Source: Brachionus plicatilis
Taxonomy: Eukaryota > Rotifera > Eurotatoria > Ploima > Brachionidae
Direction of reading: 5' to 3'
DNA: 64,000 nt
Assembly: GCA_010279815.1 (NCBI GenBank)
Contig: QEOQ01000316.1
Span: 464,810 to 528,809 of the forward strand
Below, piece after piece: positions 10,659 through 25,384 of this stretch. How positions within the stretch are numbered: the first letter of the stretch is position 1; the number at the start of each line of letters is the position of its first letter. A model generated the notes under the pieces. It ran no database searches and had not been told where the DNA came from. It worked only from the letters and a program-made list of their open reading frames with translations. Position numbers and translations under genes: made by a program.

Positions 10659-11065
10659 TCATACTATATTTTTTAATTTAAAAGTAAAAAAATATTTATA
10701 AATAATCAAAAAAATTAAATATTTTTTTTTCAATGAAGATTGTTTACTTAATCCATTTTGTCCATTAACAGGGTTGTTTCTTCGGAAATTTAATTCTAAC
10801 CTCAATATATGCTCCTCATCTATTAAGCGTTGTTGGCGATGTCGTTCCCTTTCTAAATTAATTTCAGTAACATCGGTCTTTAGCTGATTAACATCATTTT
10901 CGATCGCATTGACTTTATCTTCGATTGCATGGACTTTATCTTCGATTGAATTCACTTTATTTTGAATCAAATTTAATTTATTTTTTAATGGCTGTATTTC
11001 AGCTCTGATTATATTTGTAACCAGTTCTTTTAAATTTTGATGTTCTTCACTAATTTTTGAGAATT
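10659..11065 (-). CDS. Coiled-coil protein exon (partial gene, function unknown)
   Basis: A minus-strand exon opens after a TTTAG acceptor at 11066-11067 and encodes about 110 residues or more without an ATG: FSKISEEHQNLKELV, then repeated IEDKVNAIE-type units, then LERERHRQQRLIDEEHI. Hydrophobic residues in 7-residue spacing predict a long coiled coil. A GTAAAC donor near 10745 suggests the exon ends there; the frame reading on to 10659 is low-complexity and may be intron. I do not recognise the family. It could be part of a host gene or of a retroelement ORF1. No start or terminal exon was found, so the gene is partial or broken. Confidence 0.5.
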
Positions 11066-12570
11066 CTAAATTGAAAAGATTTCACTTTTTATATTAAACT
11101 AGTCTTTATTATAATGATTAAGTTCAGTCATAATTTTAAAAATAATAACAGCAAGACTTTATTTTTGTCTTAGAATCAAATATCCTTTATAAAAAAACAT
11201 TTCTCAAATCTCAAAATATACTCTTCATCTAATAAACGTCGTTAGACATGTCTTTCTCTATCTAAACTAATTTCAGTTTAATCAGATTCAAATCATTTTC
11301 GATTGTATTGACTTTTTCTTATAAAGCATTAATTTATTTTGAATCTGATTTTGTTGATTTTTTTATGGCTGAATTTCAACCCTTATTTTATTTGTTAATA
11401 TTTCTAATAAAGTTTCATGTCCTTCATTCATTTTTGAGAGCTCTAAATTGAAATATTGTTATAAATAGATTACATTTTTTTAAAATTAAATATATTTTTC
11501 TCATTGAAGATTGTTTACCTAATTCTTTTTTTTTTCCAAAAACAGGGGTTTTTCGTAGAAAATATAATTTCTTAAATCTTAAAATATACTCTTCATCTAA
11601 TAGGCGTCGTTAGACATGTCTTTCTCTTTCTAAAATAATTTCAGTTTAATCAGATTCAAATCATTTTCGATTGCATTGGTTTTATCTTCGATTGCATTGA
11701 CTTTATCTTCGATCGCATTGACTTTAATTTCGATTGCATGGACTTTATCTTCGATTGAATTCACTTTATTTTGAATCAAATTTAATTGATTTTTTAATGG
11801 CTGTATTTCAGCTCTGATTATATTTGTAACCAGTTCTTTTAAATTTTGATGTTCTTCACTAATTTTTGAGAATTCTAAATTGAAAAGATTTCACTTTTTA
11901 TATTAAACTAGTCTTTATTATAATGATTAAGTTCAGTCATAATTTTAAAAATAATAACAGCAAGACTTTATTTTTGTCTTAGAATCAAATATCCTTTATA
12001 AAAAAACATTTCTCAAATCTCAAAATATACTCTTCATCTAATAATCGCCGTTAGACATGTCTTTCTCTATCTAAACTAATTTCAGTTTAATCAGATTCAA
12101 ATCATTTTCGATTGTATTGACTTTTTCTTATAAAGCATTAATTTATTTTGAATCTGATTTTGTTGATTTTTTTATGGCTGAATTTCAACCCTTATTTTAT
12201 TTGTTAATATTTCTAATAAAGTTTCATGTCCTTCATTCATTTTTGAGAGCTCTAAATTGAAATATTGTTATAAATAGATTACATTTTTTTAAAATTAAAT
12301 ATATTTTTCTCATCGAAGATTGTTTACCTAATCCATTGTTTTTTCCACAAACAGGGGTTTTTCGTAGAAAATATAATTTCTCAAATCTCAAAATATACTC
12401 TTCATCTAATAAACGTCGTTAGACATGTCTTTCTCTTTCTAAAATAATTTCAGTTTAATCAGATTCAAATCATTTTCGATTGTATTGACTTTTTCTTATA
12501 AAGCATTAATTTTATTTTGAATCTGATTTTGTTGATTTTTTTATGGCTGAATTTCAGCCTTTATTATATT
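10741..12570 (-). repeat. Two-tier tandem array of the coiled-coil exon
   Basis: The marker GTTAGACATGTCTTTCTC recurs at 11241, 11609, 12050 and 12418, with spacings of 368, 441 and 368. This is an 809-bp higher-order unit made of two unequal subunits (441 + 368), duplicated once: for example 11072-11520 matches 11881-12329 almost base for base. The presumed parental exon (10659-11065) lies at the left end. In every marker copy the reverse strand reads RHV-stop-RR where the parental exon reads RHRQQR, so all extra copies carry the same nonsense change. Confidence 0.85.
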
Positions 12571-12706
12571 TATAATTCACAAAACCCGCGAAAAAAATTC
12601 TTTGCCTTAAGGGACAACTATGGTTCACCAGACCGACGTAATCGAGCTCTTCTGGATCGAATATCATTTTAAGACTAAAAATTGTAAAATTTTTTAATTT
12701 TTTTTA

Positions 12707-12750
12707 TTCTGAAGGAGCATTAGCTCGGTATAGATAAACAAATAAATAAA
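12707..12750 (+). mobile_element. LINE 3' end (hairpin plus AAATA tail)
   Basis: TTCTGAAGGAGCATTAGCTC, then GGTATAGATAAACAAATAAATAAA. The GAGC/GCTC and TCTG/TAGA pairs form a hairpin just before a simple tail. The same sequence ends the LINE fragment at 62590-63171, which has reverse-transcriptase coding sequence upstream, so this is read as a heavily 5'-truncated LINE copy. Confidence 0.7.
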
Positions 12751-13729
12751 TTATTCAAAAGTTAAAAAGAATTTTCAATATTTTTTTCAAATTTCTAAAT
12801 AAAAATTAAACTCATTATATTTTATTAAAGAGTTTAATTTCAAATATGAAAATTCTTGCAATATTAACTTAAAATATTTTTTTATTTGAAATATCGCACT
12901 TTTTCAATGTTATTTCAACATTGCATACATTTTGTAATTCCAACACAAAAAATTAAACCATTTTAGATTCCATTTTTCTTTTAAATTTTTGTATAATTTT
13001 TGAAATCACAATACTTAAGTCCCGATTTAAAATACTGATTTTTTTAGTAAAAGCCCAGCAAATAAAATAAATAATTTTGATATTATCCCGAGTTAAATTT
13101 TATTAATTAAAAAAAAAATTTAAAAAATATTTATTAAGTTATTAAATCAACCATTTTAAACCAAAAGCCCATCGGCTGGTCTGGAAGGTTTTACGGAATA
13201 TTCAAAGAAATTATACATTCTAAAATGACAATGCCTGTTAAATGTTAAAGATTTTTTAAAAAAGAGAATTGGGCTCGATCTGATCTGATCTCTTGGTGTT
13301 AATCAATAATTTTAAATAGAATTTTTAACATGTTATTTATAGAAATAATATAATTAAGTAAAATAAAAAGTAGTGATAATATCAAAAATTATTGTATTTG
13401 AAATTAAAAAAAAAAAAATTTAAAGGTTATCTAAGCAAGTTTTTGACTATTGACATAAAAACTTTTTTTATTAAAAGATCTCAAAATTATGCTAAATTCT
13501 TATCAAATTTTTTAGGTATAGTAACCCGATTTAATAAAAACTCTCATATTTAAAATAAGTTTTTTATCAATTTTTAGATACGATTACTCATGAATCAAAA
13601 AAAATTGCAATTACAAAGAAATTACTCTTCAATTAATTGTTTTTTATTTATATAAAGTTCGCCCACAAGGCTTTAGAAAAACAATAATTTAAATAACATG
13701 GCATAAATTCAAAAAAAAATTAGCTAAAA

Positions 13730-14891
13730 ATGAATAAATCTAGCACTTTGTACGAAGAAACAATTTTCTCAATAAAATCGAAATTCAAAAAACTAGGTGT
13801 CTTGGGATACGGACTTAATGGAGGAGTTTTTTTGGCAAAATCAAAAAAAGACAAAAAATTATATGCAATTAAAGTAAATTAATTTTTTTTTTAATTTTCA
13901 ATTTAAATTAGTTAATTTTTAAAGCCATTGGAAAAGAATGAAAAATCAAAAAATGAAATTAATTTACATTGGGAATGCTTGGGCTCTTGTACAAACATTG
14001 TCGATATTCATGCTCTGCATTCTACTAATAAAAATTTTTATCTAATACTCGAATAGTAATATTAATGAATTAATTTTAATTTTTTTTTAATTATAAATTA
14101 GTATGGAAGGAGGCTCTTTATGGGACAAAATAAAAAATGATGACAAAAATTTTAGTGAAAAAGACATTGTGAACATTATGAGTCAAATTTGTGCAGCTGT
14201 TAACGTTCTGCATTCAAAAGGTATTGCTCACAGAGATATTAAATTAGAGAATATTCTTTGCTCGGGACAGAATTTAATTGTAAAATTAGCAGACTTTGGT
14301 TTTGCTAAACAAGAAAAATTGGGTTTAAAATCTTCGAAATTCACAGCTCCATATGTTGCACCAGAAGTTTTGTGTGAACCAAGTTACAGCATTTCCTGTG
14401 ATATATGGTCTCTAGGAGTATTGATGTTTATTTTATGTTGTGGATATCTGCCTTTCAGTAGTTCAACTGAATCAGATTTTAGCAAAGGAATGTTGGAAAG
14501 AATAATGTCCAGAGATTTGGATTTGACCACCAAAGAATGGTCGGTTTTGACCGAAGAAGCCAAAGATTTAATTCTTTCAATGCTTGAAGTTGATCCGGCA
14601 AAGAGATTGAATATAACTCAAGTATTGGATCACAAGTGGTTTAGCATAAAAGCTGCAGAAACACCGCTAAATTCAATCAAATATTTAAAAAATGTTGATT
14701 TGACCGATTTTAAAATGGAAGTTGAAGATAAATTTGAAAAAATGAGAAATTATGATTCAAAAAATTCTTTAAAGCTAAATTTAAAAGAAAATGGTCTATA
14801 CAAAAAAAGAATGAGTAATTTAACTACAATTAGGGAGCAAAATGAAGACCAATCAAGTTTATATGACAACTTGAGTCAAACTTTGATTTAA
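13730..14891 (+). CDS. MK2-related Ser/Thr kinase, divergent paralogue lacking the p38 site
   Basis: Three exons, 13730-13873, 13925-14055 and 14102-14891, with 51- and 46-nt introns, giving 354 residues. Kinase motifs are complete: GYGLNG loop, Lys48, C-helix Glu, HRD Asp137, DFG Asp156 and APE. The activation loop reads LGLKSSKFTAPYVAPE, so the Thr-Pro that p38 phosphorylates in MK2 is Ser-Ser, and the following TP of MK2 is Thr-Ala. The C-terminal tail keeps only a short KKRM remnant of the p38-docking/nuclear-localisation motif. The second intron falls inside the Tyr codon before MEGG, exactly as in the paralogue at 20838-23275; the first intron, after the catalytic Lys, is not in that paralogue. 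Likely an active kinase no longer switched on by p38. The start is the first ATG and matches the duplicate copy. Confidence 0.87.
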
Positions 14892-16617
14892 GTCACCAAT
14901 GTTGAAATAAAATTTTGACCCTCATTGATATTGTTTTCCTCTGAAGAAATGTTTTACTAAAAAGATATTACGAATTATTTCTTATTTAAAAAATTGATTA
15001 CCACATTTTTTAGAACCTTAATTTTTGATCCAATCACCAAAAGATTAGAAAATAAAAAAATTGAAAGTTTTTTTTTTCTACTAAGGTAAATCAAAAGGCT
15101 AGTACCCCATACTCATAAATCCTTTATTTATTCAAATTTAATACATTTAAAAAATAAAAATTTCGTTTTATTAAAGTGCCCCAAATCATAAATCATAATT
15201 TCAGATTTTCTTGTTATAATATTTTTTGAAATTTAAACTGTGATAGCATGACATTATTTATAATTTTTTTTTCAATAATTATAAAGAAATTTACCAGCTT
15301 TAATTAAAAACAAAAATCATTAAGATTGATAGAATCTTGCAGAGGTTATTAGACTCGAAATTAATCTGGCCGACTACAGTTTATGGTTTGAGACACTATA
15401 CAGATAAAAATAAAAAGATAAATTGTTATTTCTTAATAGAAATAATGCAGAGATTCATTTTTGGATTTAACATAGTATGCAAAATAAAATAATAAACTCT
15501 GCAATACCAAAATGCACAATGCAGAGTGCACACCATCGAAATGATGCTATATTAAGTGGATAATTTTTTGAAGACTTTTGCAGATTTTACCTTTAGATTT
15601 AAGAAAGTATGCTACAACCAAAAATTTACCTCTGCACTAATTGTATTAAAAAATTAAAATTTATTTTAAAGTTTTAGCATGATTTGATCATTTTGAGCAT
15701 CAAAACTTTTGATGCTCAAAATGAATTGAATTGATCATAAACTTCAAACTTCCGGATCGAATTTGAAATTTTCTACATTTAATCTTTAAATTTTTAATAA
15801 AACAGGGCCTTTATTAAAGGTTTAGAATGGGCTAAATTACGTAATTTTACATTATTTTTTATAAACTTAGGTAATCTTACGTGAATTTTAGTCGGCAAGA
15901 ATAAGAAATTTTACGAAAAATTACGTAAATTAATGGGTTCTTTTCAAAAATTAAACTTTTAGAAGGGCCTAGCTCACTCAATTTTAATCCAAATTAAATG
16001 AAAATGGTGCCATATTGAAGCTTAAGAACCACTGAGTCTACTACTCTTTAAGAATCCAAAAATTTTTTTTTAATTAATTGCTAAGGTATTAATGGCAAAG
16101 TAAAAATTTTTGATCAAATTTAATTTTTTGAAATTTGGAATTTTATTAAAACATTTTCAATACATTTTTTACAAATTACAATCCTTTTTCAATTATTTAA
16201 AAATAAAGCTTTAAAATGTTATAAAAATACAAAAATCTGCGATGAAATTTAATTACGCATTTAGAAATTTTCCGATAAAATTCGAATAAAATTTTACTTT
16301 GTACTATTAATTAATTTTGAGTAAAAGTTTTTCCCACTTTGATTGATTATATTCCCACTATTCCTTAAATCATAAATCATATCAAAAGTCGAAACCATAT
16401 TCAACTCCAATAATTTTTTCCTTTTTATTCTGTAGTATCTACATAATTCACTTAATTTTATTTTATTTTTTAAGAAGATTTTTGGATTAATTATTTCTTA
16501 TCATTGATTTTCTTCACACAATTACAATAAAGTCAAATTATATTGATGAAGAATTTATCAAAAGACAAAAAAATTAATTGTATTTTTAATTTTTATTATT
16601 TAATTTAGAAAAAAAAA
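14892..16617. other. Gene-free AT-rich region with short palindromes
   Basis: No coding sequence seen. It contains a perfect hairpin at 15691-15721 (TTTTGAGCATCAAAA and its complement) and a TTACGTAA-rich patch at about 15835-15935 resembling the ends of the foldback element at 57363. Several GCAGAG/CTCTGCA motifs near 15.33-15.63 kb are also found in other foldback elements of this window; this may be a decayed member. Confidence 0.5.
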
Positions 16618-18740
16618 TTAATATTCGCAAATATACCTAAGATCATCATCGTCATCCACATCATTTTTAAAACATTCAATATCAGGATCATAATTAAGCA
16701 TTCTTTCATTGTCTACATCAAAATTGGGACACACTGCTGAATTTATCAACTCATTTGAATCAATATAAGTGTACCTCCCACCTCTTCTTTCCCCATTTAT
16801 CCAATACTTATTATTAGGATCTGCGTTTACAATTATAAAATCTAATACATCAAAATTCTTAATTTTAGCCAGCTAAATTTTGAAAAATTAAAGTAAAAAT
16901 TCTAAAAATAATAAAATAATATTACAGTGCAATCATCATCCACATCATCGCCATCTTTTTGATCGGTACTGAAGTGATAGCATAATCCTTCAGTATCAAA
17001 AAAAATATCCCCATTGTTACATTTTTTACAAATTTGGGAAGCAGGAAGCCATCCTCCAGGTTCTTCGCAACTGCATACTTGATTTATACACTTTGTCTTT
17101 TCGATGTTTGTTCGACACTCAAAGTCGTTACTGCATTCTTCCAGATACGCTTTGGCTACAACACACTGAGGAGACGCCAAACTAGAGTCCCAGTACATTT
17201 CTTGTGCATTACTTCTTGGACAATCACAAAAGTCCCTGACTGAACTTGTTGGACAATCGCATGAATAGTACGATTGGTCATAGCAAACAAGACCTTCTGA
17301 GAGATTGCAGTCAGAATCAGAATCACATTCACCTTTGGTGTAAGTTAATTCACAGGAATTTTGACTGCTTGACCAAGTGTAAGAAGTCATGCATTTACAT
17401 ATGTTTGTGCTTAAATCACATTCAAGATTCAAATCAGTTCTACAGTGATGATTAGCTTCGCACAGCCCAATTTGTGAACTTATTTTTTCGATGCAGCTTT
17501 CATATAATGTGCTAAAGAAATAATCTCCTAAACATTTGCATCCATCATTAGAGTCACAATACATTGGAATCTTGCACATGTCATCGTACGTACAACTAAT
17601 CAGCTCTCCAACTCGATCTATACAATTAACTCCATTAAAATATTTTGTATCCGTACAAAGACCTTTTTTTGTAATTTAAATTTTAAAATATTTAAAATTT
17701 TAGAATATTGTACAGTTTTGGTTGTTTTTACAAATAGTTGTCTCTGAATCAAGACACTGATTATCTGAAGAACATGGTAGACTGTATCTCTTTTTGGCAA
17801 CGCATTCTTTCACACTATCATCCCAAAAATATCTATTTTTTGAATAAAATATTTTAAAAATTTAATTTTTTTAGTTTTGAAAAATTCAGTACAAAATGAT
17901 TAAAAATTTAATAAATTTTTTTCTACATGTTCAAAATTAGTTCTGTGTATGAAACATGGTGCACCATTTAGAGGTGCAATTGAAAGTCGATGCAACTATA
18001 TATGTTGCACCATGTTTCATTCACAGAACTAAATCTAAACATTTGGAAAAAAGCTGTTCAATTTGTACCATTTTGTTCTGAATTAAAGAAAACTCATTTT
18101 TTTTTAGAAATAAAAAATAAAATTACAGTGTGTTATCAATGCACTGACAGACTCCCAATGAACTACATACCAAATTAATTCTAATCTTACATTGATCTCC
18201 ATTACATGTTTGTCCATAAGTCAACCTGTCAACACATTTACTTGATTCAGAATTCCAATATTTAGTTAGAGCACATGAACAAATAGACCCGAAACAAATC
18301 AAGTCTTGACTCGGATCACATTTGTCTCTTGAAGCACACTTTTCTCCATATTTGGATAAATCAACACATTTATTTGTGTAATACTTGGGCGATTCACATT
18401 GACATACTTTATTGATACATTTTAGATTATGTTCTTTTGAACAAGATCTGTCTGCACAGGACTGTCCATAGATTGCATCTGGCTTAACACTGCCCATGGT
18501 TACCAAAGCCCCAGTGAAGAAAGCAATCAAGAAAATCATGACTGGAATGCAAAAATACACAATCCATTTCGGTACTTCAACTAAACCATTTTCATGTAGT
18601 TCCAGATTTCGAACAGCTTCAGATTTTTCAACCCTGTACTCAAACTGGTAAAAGTGATCATCCGAGTAACCATTTAGAATGTAGGAACTACGGTCAGCTA
18701 AAACATTTCGAACAAACTTTTCTGATTCGTTATATTCCAT
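16618..18740 (-). CDS. Type II membrane protein with EB-like cysteine-rich modules and a C-terminal C-type lectin domain
   Basis: Four exons on the minus strand: 18740-18127, 17832-17714, 17662-16926 and 16872-16618. All junctions are GT-AG and frame-consistent, giving 574 residues. A cytoplasmic N-terminus of about 57 residues precedes one membrane segment (about 58-82, WIVYFCIPVMIFLIAFF) with no signal peptide, so a type II orientation is inferred. The ectodomain has repeated cysteine modules of the type 'YGQSC...C...LKCINKVCQCE' as in EB modules. The last exons form a C-type lectin-like domain: CNNGDIFFDTEGLCYHF start, a WINGERRGGRY stretch, and the typical RYICEY end. Ca-binding EPN/WND motifs are not obvious, so sugar binding is uncertain. 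A cell-surface recognition or immune receptor is possible. Introns 2 and 3 are 51 and 53 nt; intron 1 is 294 nt because it holds a foldback element. Confidence 0.8.
17870..18100. mobile_element. Foldback element in intron 1 of the lectin-domain gene
   Basis: Inverted arms AGTTCTGTGTATGAAACATG and the reverse complement of TGTTTCATTCACAGAACT face each other. Outer arms ATTCAGTACAAAATG and ATTCAGAACAAAATG also pair. The sequence is related to the longer foldback at 49205-49570 (TTAATTCTGTGAATGCAG...GGTGCAAC). It fills most of an intron that would otherwise be about 50-60 nt like its neighbours. Confidence 0.75.
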
Positions 18741-20837
18741 TTTAGAAGAAAAATTTTTTTAATTTTTTTTAAAGCTGTGAATTTTTTAAATAAGATTAAA
18801 CTTTTATTTACAAAAACCTTATGTTTTCCCCTAAGATTTAATTATACCACTGTATCAATTAATTTTTTTTTCGATTTTTATTTCACAATGAATACAAAGG
18901 TTTCTTTAGATACCCAATTATTTTTTTGTTTTTTCTTTTTAACGAAATTGATTAATTTTTTAGCTTTTATAAAGTAATAAATTGATTTATATCTCAAAAA
19001 TGCTCAAGGTACTCTTTAAATAAAAAAATGGAATCATGTTTAAAGTTTGTTTATTTTAAATTTAATTAAAAAAAACTCAAATTTTTCGACTTAATTTTTC
19101 AATTTAATTATTTTCGTAAGCTTACTAAGAATTAGTCAATTTTTCCAAAAAAGTTTTATTTATTAATTTGATTTTAGAAAAAACTTTAAAAACGATTGTT
19201 TTTGTTCAATATTTTTTATTTTGTTTTGATATTTGGAATTGTCAATTTTGGAACAAAGAACAAAGACAAACATTTTAAAATTAAAAATTGTTCTGCAAAA
19301 TATGTCTTTTATAAAAGCACTGAATTAATTCTCTTTTATTTTTAATGTTTCTTTTAAATTAAAAATTTCAATAAAAATCTTACCAAATTTAAAAAATTTA
19401 AATTAAAAATTATATTGACATAAGACATATCTACAAATTTTTGAACGTTGTTTAAAGGTCCATTTGGGGAAAAAAGCTCAAGAATTTATTATTGTATATA
19501 TTTATTTGTATTGTATTTATTATTATTTTTTAATTGTTTACTTAAAAAAACAAAATTTATAGATTTGATTAAATTGACGTAAAATGAAAAAAAATTCTTG
19601 ATAATGTTCTGCTTTAATATTATTTTTAATCAAATTGATAACTGTATGAGTTTTAGCACAGTATAATTAGAAATAATAAAAAAAATTATCTAATACCCAA
19701 AAAAATTAAAATTTTGTTTATTTCTATTGCGTATGTCATAGATATATTTAAAAATAAGAGAGGATTGATTTCTAAGGGAAGTTCTTTTAATTAATTTTTT
19801 AATTATAATTAATTATAATTTTAAAACTTGTAAACGTGGTGTAAAAACTTTTTACAAAATAATTAATTAAATAGACTAAAAGTTTAAATAAAAAAATTTA
19901 TTTAAGTAAAAAAGAAAATTTTTTTCGTTTAGAGATCATATCAGTGATTAAGAAAACGACTCAAAAATACTGGATACTGGATGATGGAATTCGTCTTTAA
20001 AATTCTATCCAATTTTAAAAATTCTTGCTTTTACACATAATTAAAAAATTGGAAGTTTTTAATTATGTGTTAACTGGTATATAATGAAATTTTATACTCA
20101 AAACACATTAAATTATATTTTTTTATTTATAATTATGGAATATTTTTCTCATATATATCCATTAAATTTTTCGACTCAACATTTTATGTATTTGTGTTTT
20201 TTTCTAATTTCTAGGAAGTAAATATTAGGATATTTTTATGGCTTATTTTTTGTTATTCACTTTTTTTTATGTTTTATATAATGTTCGTCCTAAAAACTCG
20301 ATTATTTTTTTAATTTTTTTTAAAGAATTAGAATTTTTTACTCAAATGCACTCCTTTTTTACTTCTCCTTAATAATAATTAAGGGGAAGTCCTAATACAT
20401 TTGAGTAAATAATTCTCGAAAAATTCAATGGATATTGATAAGAAAAATATTCCATAATTATAAATAAGGAGTGTTTTTGTCCGGAATATTAATTAATTTG
20501 AATAATTTTTCATTTGTTTTTTCATGACTTTATTTAGCTTTAATAAATAAAAATATAATTTTATGTGTAAAACAATATGTGTTTTTCTCTTTTTGAATAA
20601 AATATTTTTCTTCTTTGTATTTCTCACATTATTTTTAATCTCTTTTTATGTTTAACTAATCTCCGTCAGATTTTTTTATAAAAAATTTTCGACAAAAAAA
20701 TTATATTCAACTGCAACTGCATTATTTGAAGAAAAAACGTAATTTAAAAATTTAATTTACAAAAAATAAATTAAGTTAAATAATTCTAAAAAATATTTAA
20801 AAAACGGAGATTGTTAATTTTTGGTGCATAGTTTAAG
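18741..20837. other. Gene-free AT-rich region with a foldback element
   Basis: No gene recognised. A foldback lies at about 20110-20465. The frame at 18777-18977 is low-complexity. The remainder is poly-A/T-rich without recognisable signal. Confidence 0.5.
20110..20465. repeat. Foldback element with a nested inner palindrome
   Basis: Outer arms: TTATTTATAATTATGGAATA with the following TTTTTCTCATATATATCC on the left pair with the reverse complement of the segment around 20420-20465. Inner arms at 20338-20410 (TTACTCAAATG...CTTCTCCTTAAT and ATTAAGGGGAAG...CATTTGAGTAAA) form a second stem. No coding sequence and no clear target duplication. Confidence 0.7.
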
Positions 20838-23275
<2,438 letters not shown>

Positions 23276-24995
23276 AATTTAATTTTTTTGACGTGGTTTT
23301 ATTTAATAATCCTGTATTTATATAATAAACAGCGTTGTAATAATTACGTAATGTTGTTTATATGTATTTATATGTGCGTGGGCTATGATCTTTTTTGTCT
23401 TAACTTTTTTAATTTTTGTAATTTTCAAATGGAATGAAATACTTTTGAGTAATAATAATGAGCCATTTTTTATTAGTCAAACAGGTGTAAGTATACCAAT
23501 GAATAATGAAAAAAAAATTTTTTTTCCAAATTTGGCCTGTTTCCGTCAAATTTGGGCAAACAAACAAGAATAATAATAAAAATAGTAATTAAAATGTTTA
23601 AATCCCGGGGCTTTTAAATGATTGATTGATTAAATTGAGCAAGGAAAAGTGTATTTGGATTCGCGTAGCTGCAAGGCCTAGTATCTAAACGAGGCGTCTA
23701 AGTTTGTGACCTCGAATTTTAAAGACTTTTAATATTTTTATAAATAGAACTCAATAAAACATTTAATATAGTTTTTAGATAAAGCAGCTTAAGAAAATCT
23801 TCTATTCATTTCCTCAGTATCTTGAAAAATTTCAAAGCCTTGAGCAAAATTGAAGTTTCAATTTTTGGTATCAAAGTATGCTTAACAAGGTACCAAGAAA
23901 ATAAACAAAACCTTTTTTCTCTTTTTATTGAATTAATTTATTGTTTTTAAACTATGAAATTGAAAGGCATTCTACATTATTCTGTACTATCTACATCTGA
24001 AAAACAGGCAACAAGACATAAATTTAAAATTTTATAAAATATAAAAAATTAAAATCGTTTAAGCAGTTAAGAAGTGAAAGTAATTTTTTAAAAGTATAGT
24101 ATAAAATTAAATGCTTTCAATTTTTAATAAGTATCATGAATTTAGATTTAAATAAAAATGAAAAGGCTTAATACCTTTTTATTTAAAAGCATAAAATTTT
24201 CTCTTAAAGATAAAATATACACTCAGCGTATCACCTAAATCGAATTTCTGCGAATACACTGCAATTTTCTGAAGAATGCATGCCATTGTGAATTGTGAAA
24301 CAAAAATATATTCTATAAATATAAATATTGTCACACTTTTTTCTATTATTTAAATTTAGTTTTTGTAATTTCTATCAGGTAATATGAATCATCAAAATCT
24401 GCATTTAAATTTAATGTAAACTGTTTAAAATTAATTAACTTTCAGTCATTATTCTCTTTGGATTTTCTTAAACTATCGTATTTTACTATGTGCAAAAGCT
24501 ACCATTGGCATTTATGACCAATTTTAGATGCGTGAAAAAAAAAACTAAATTATTTTTATTCCTTCAACCAAAGTAATGGAATTTTTTTAATATTATTCTG
24601 CTCCTAAATTCAAAAATATAGTGTGAATTTTTAGGAAATTTCATAGTATTTGCAGAAGCTGGATTTTATAAATTTTAAACAAGCTTTCGACTTCTCTTTA
24701 AATGCCATTCAATTTGGTGGTTCCCTTTAATATTCATTATTAAAGTCTCTTTTTTTTCATTTAATAATTAAAAATGATACAATAAATTAAAATAATTAAG
24801 TAATTGAATCCTTTCCTCTCAATTAATTTATTTAAAATTAAATGTCTTTTAATTTTATAACAATTTTGTAATTGGAGAATACAGATCTTTAACTAACGAA
24901 AATTTCTCAAAAATTAATTATTAGAAATTTGTTTAGCATACTTTTAGATTTTAAAATTAAATAAAATTTTGAGCTAACAGTTTATAATCAAATAA

Positions 24996-25384
24996 ACTAA
25001 AATTAGGGGTGGGAAACCGGTTCGAAACCGGTTAAAAGGAATATCGGTTCGATTTTGGAATCGGTTTATGGAACCGGTTCGATTTGTAAACCGGTTATGG
25101 ATCCGGTTTATGAAACCGGTTCTAACTTAAAACCGGTTCAATTTTGAATAAAAGAAAATTTAAGAAAAGAATTTTTAATTTTTATTCTTTTTATATGAAT
25201 TGAACTTTTCTTAATTGTTTAATTGATAAAATATAAAATTTACAAAGAAAAAAATTTTTTTGAGCCAAAAATCTTCTTTTTATTCCTCTGATATAAGCGG
25301 TTTAATACAAGACCGGTTCCAAAATCGAACCTGTTCGACAAGCCGTCTCACAAATCAAACCGGTTTCCCACCCCTAAATAAAAT
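24996..25384. mobile_element. Non-autonomous hAT-like element
   Basis: Element 25004-25376 (373 bp) begins TAGGGGTGGGAAACCGGTT and ends with the reverse complement of nearly the same sequence. The flanking 8 bp are ACTAAAAT (24996-25003) and AATAAAAT (25377-25384), a target duplication with one mismatch. The ends and 8-bp duplication fit the hAT superfamily. The interior carries repeated ACCGGTT motifs, as in the element at 7558, and no open frame. Confidence 0.8.

Larger units (their letters stand above)
10456..13729. other. Region between the two kinase copies: coiled-coil exon array, LINE 3' end, duplicated upstream DNA
   Basis: Contents in order: AT-rich filler (10456-10658); the coiled-coil exon and its tandem degenerate copies (10659-12570); a short GC-richer stretch (12575-12665) of unknown origin followed by a LINE-type 3' hairpin and tail (12707-12750); AT-rich DNA with no recognisable feature (12751-13260); and from about 13263 the duplicated DNA that also lies upstream of the broken kinase copy. 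Confidence 0.6.

Noticed and set aside
10741..12570. Regularly spaced repeats as a CRISPR-like array
   Set aside because: Units are hundreds of bp long, the 'spacers' are themselves repeated, and the units encode coiled-coil exons in a eukaryotic genome.
23650..23715. GC-richer patch as a possible tRNA gene
   Set aside because: No recognisable B box (GGTTCGAnTCC) and no cloverleaf could be drawn.
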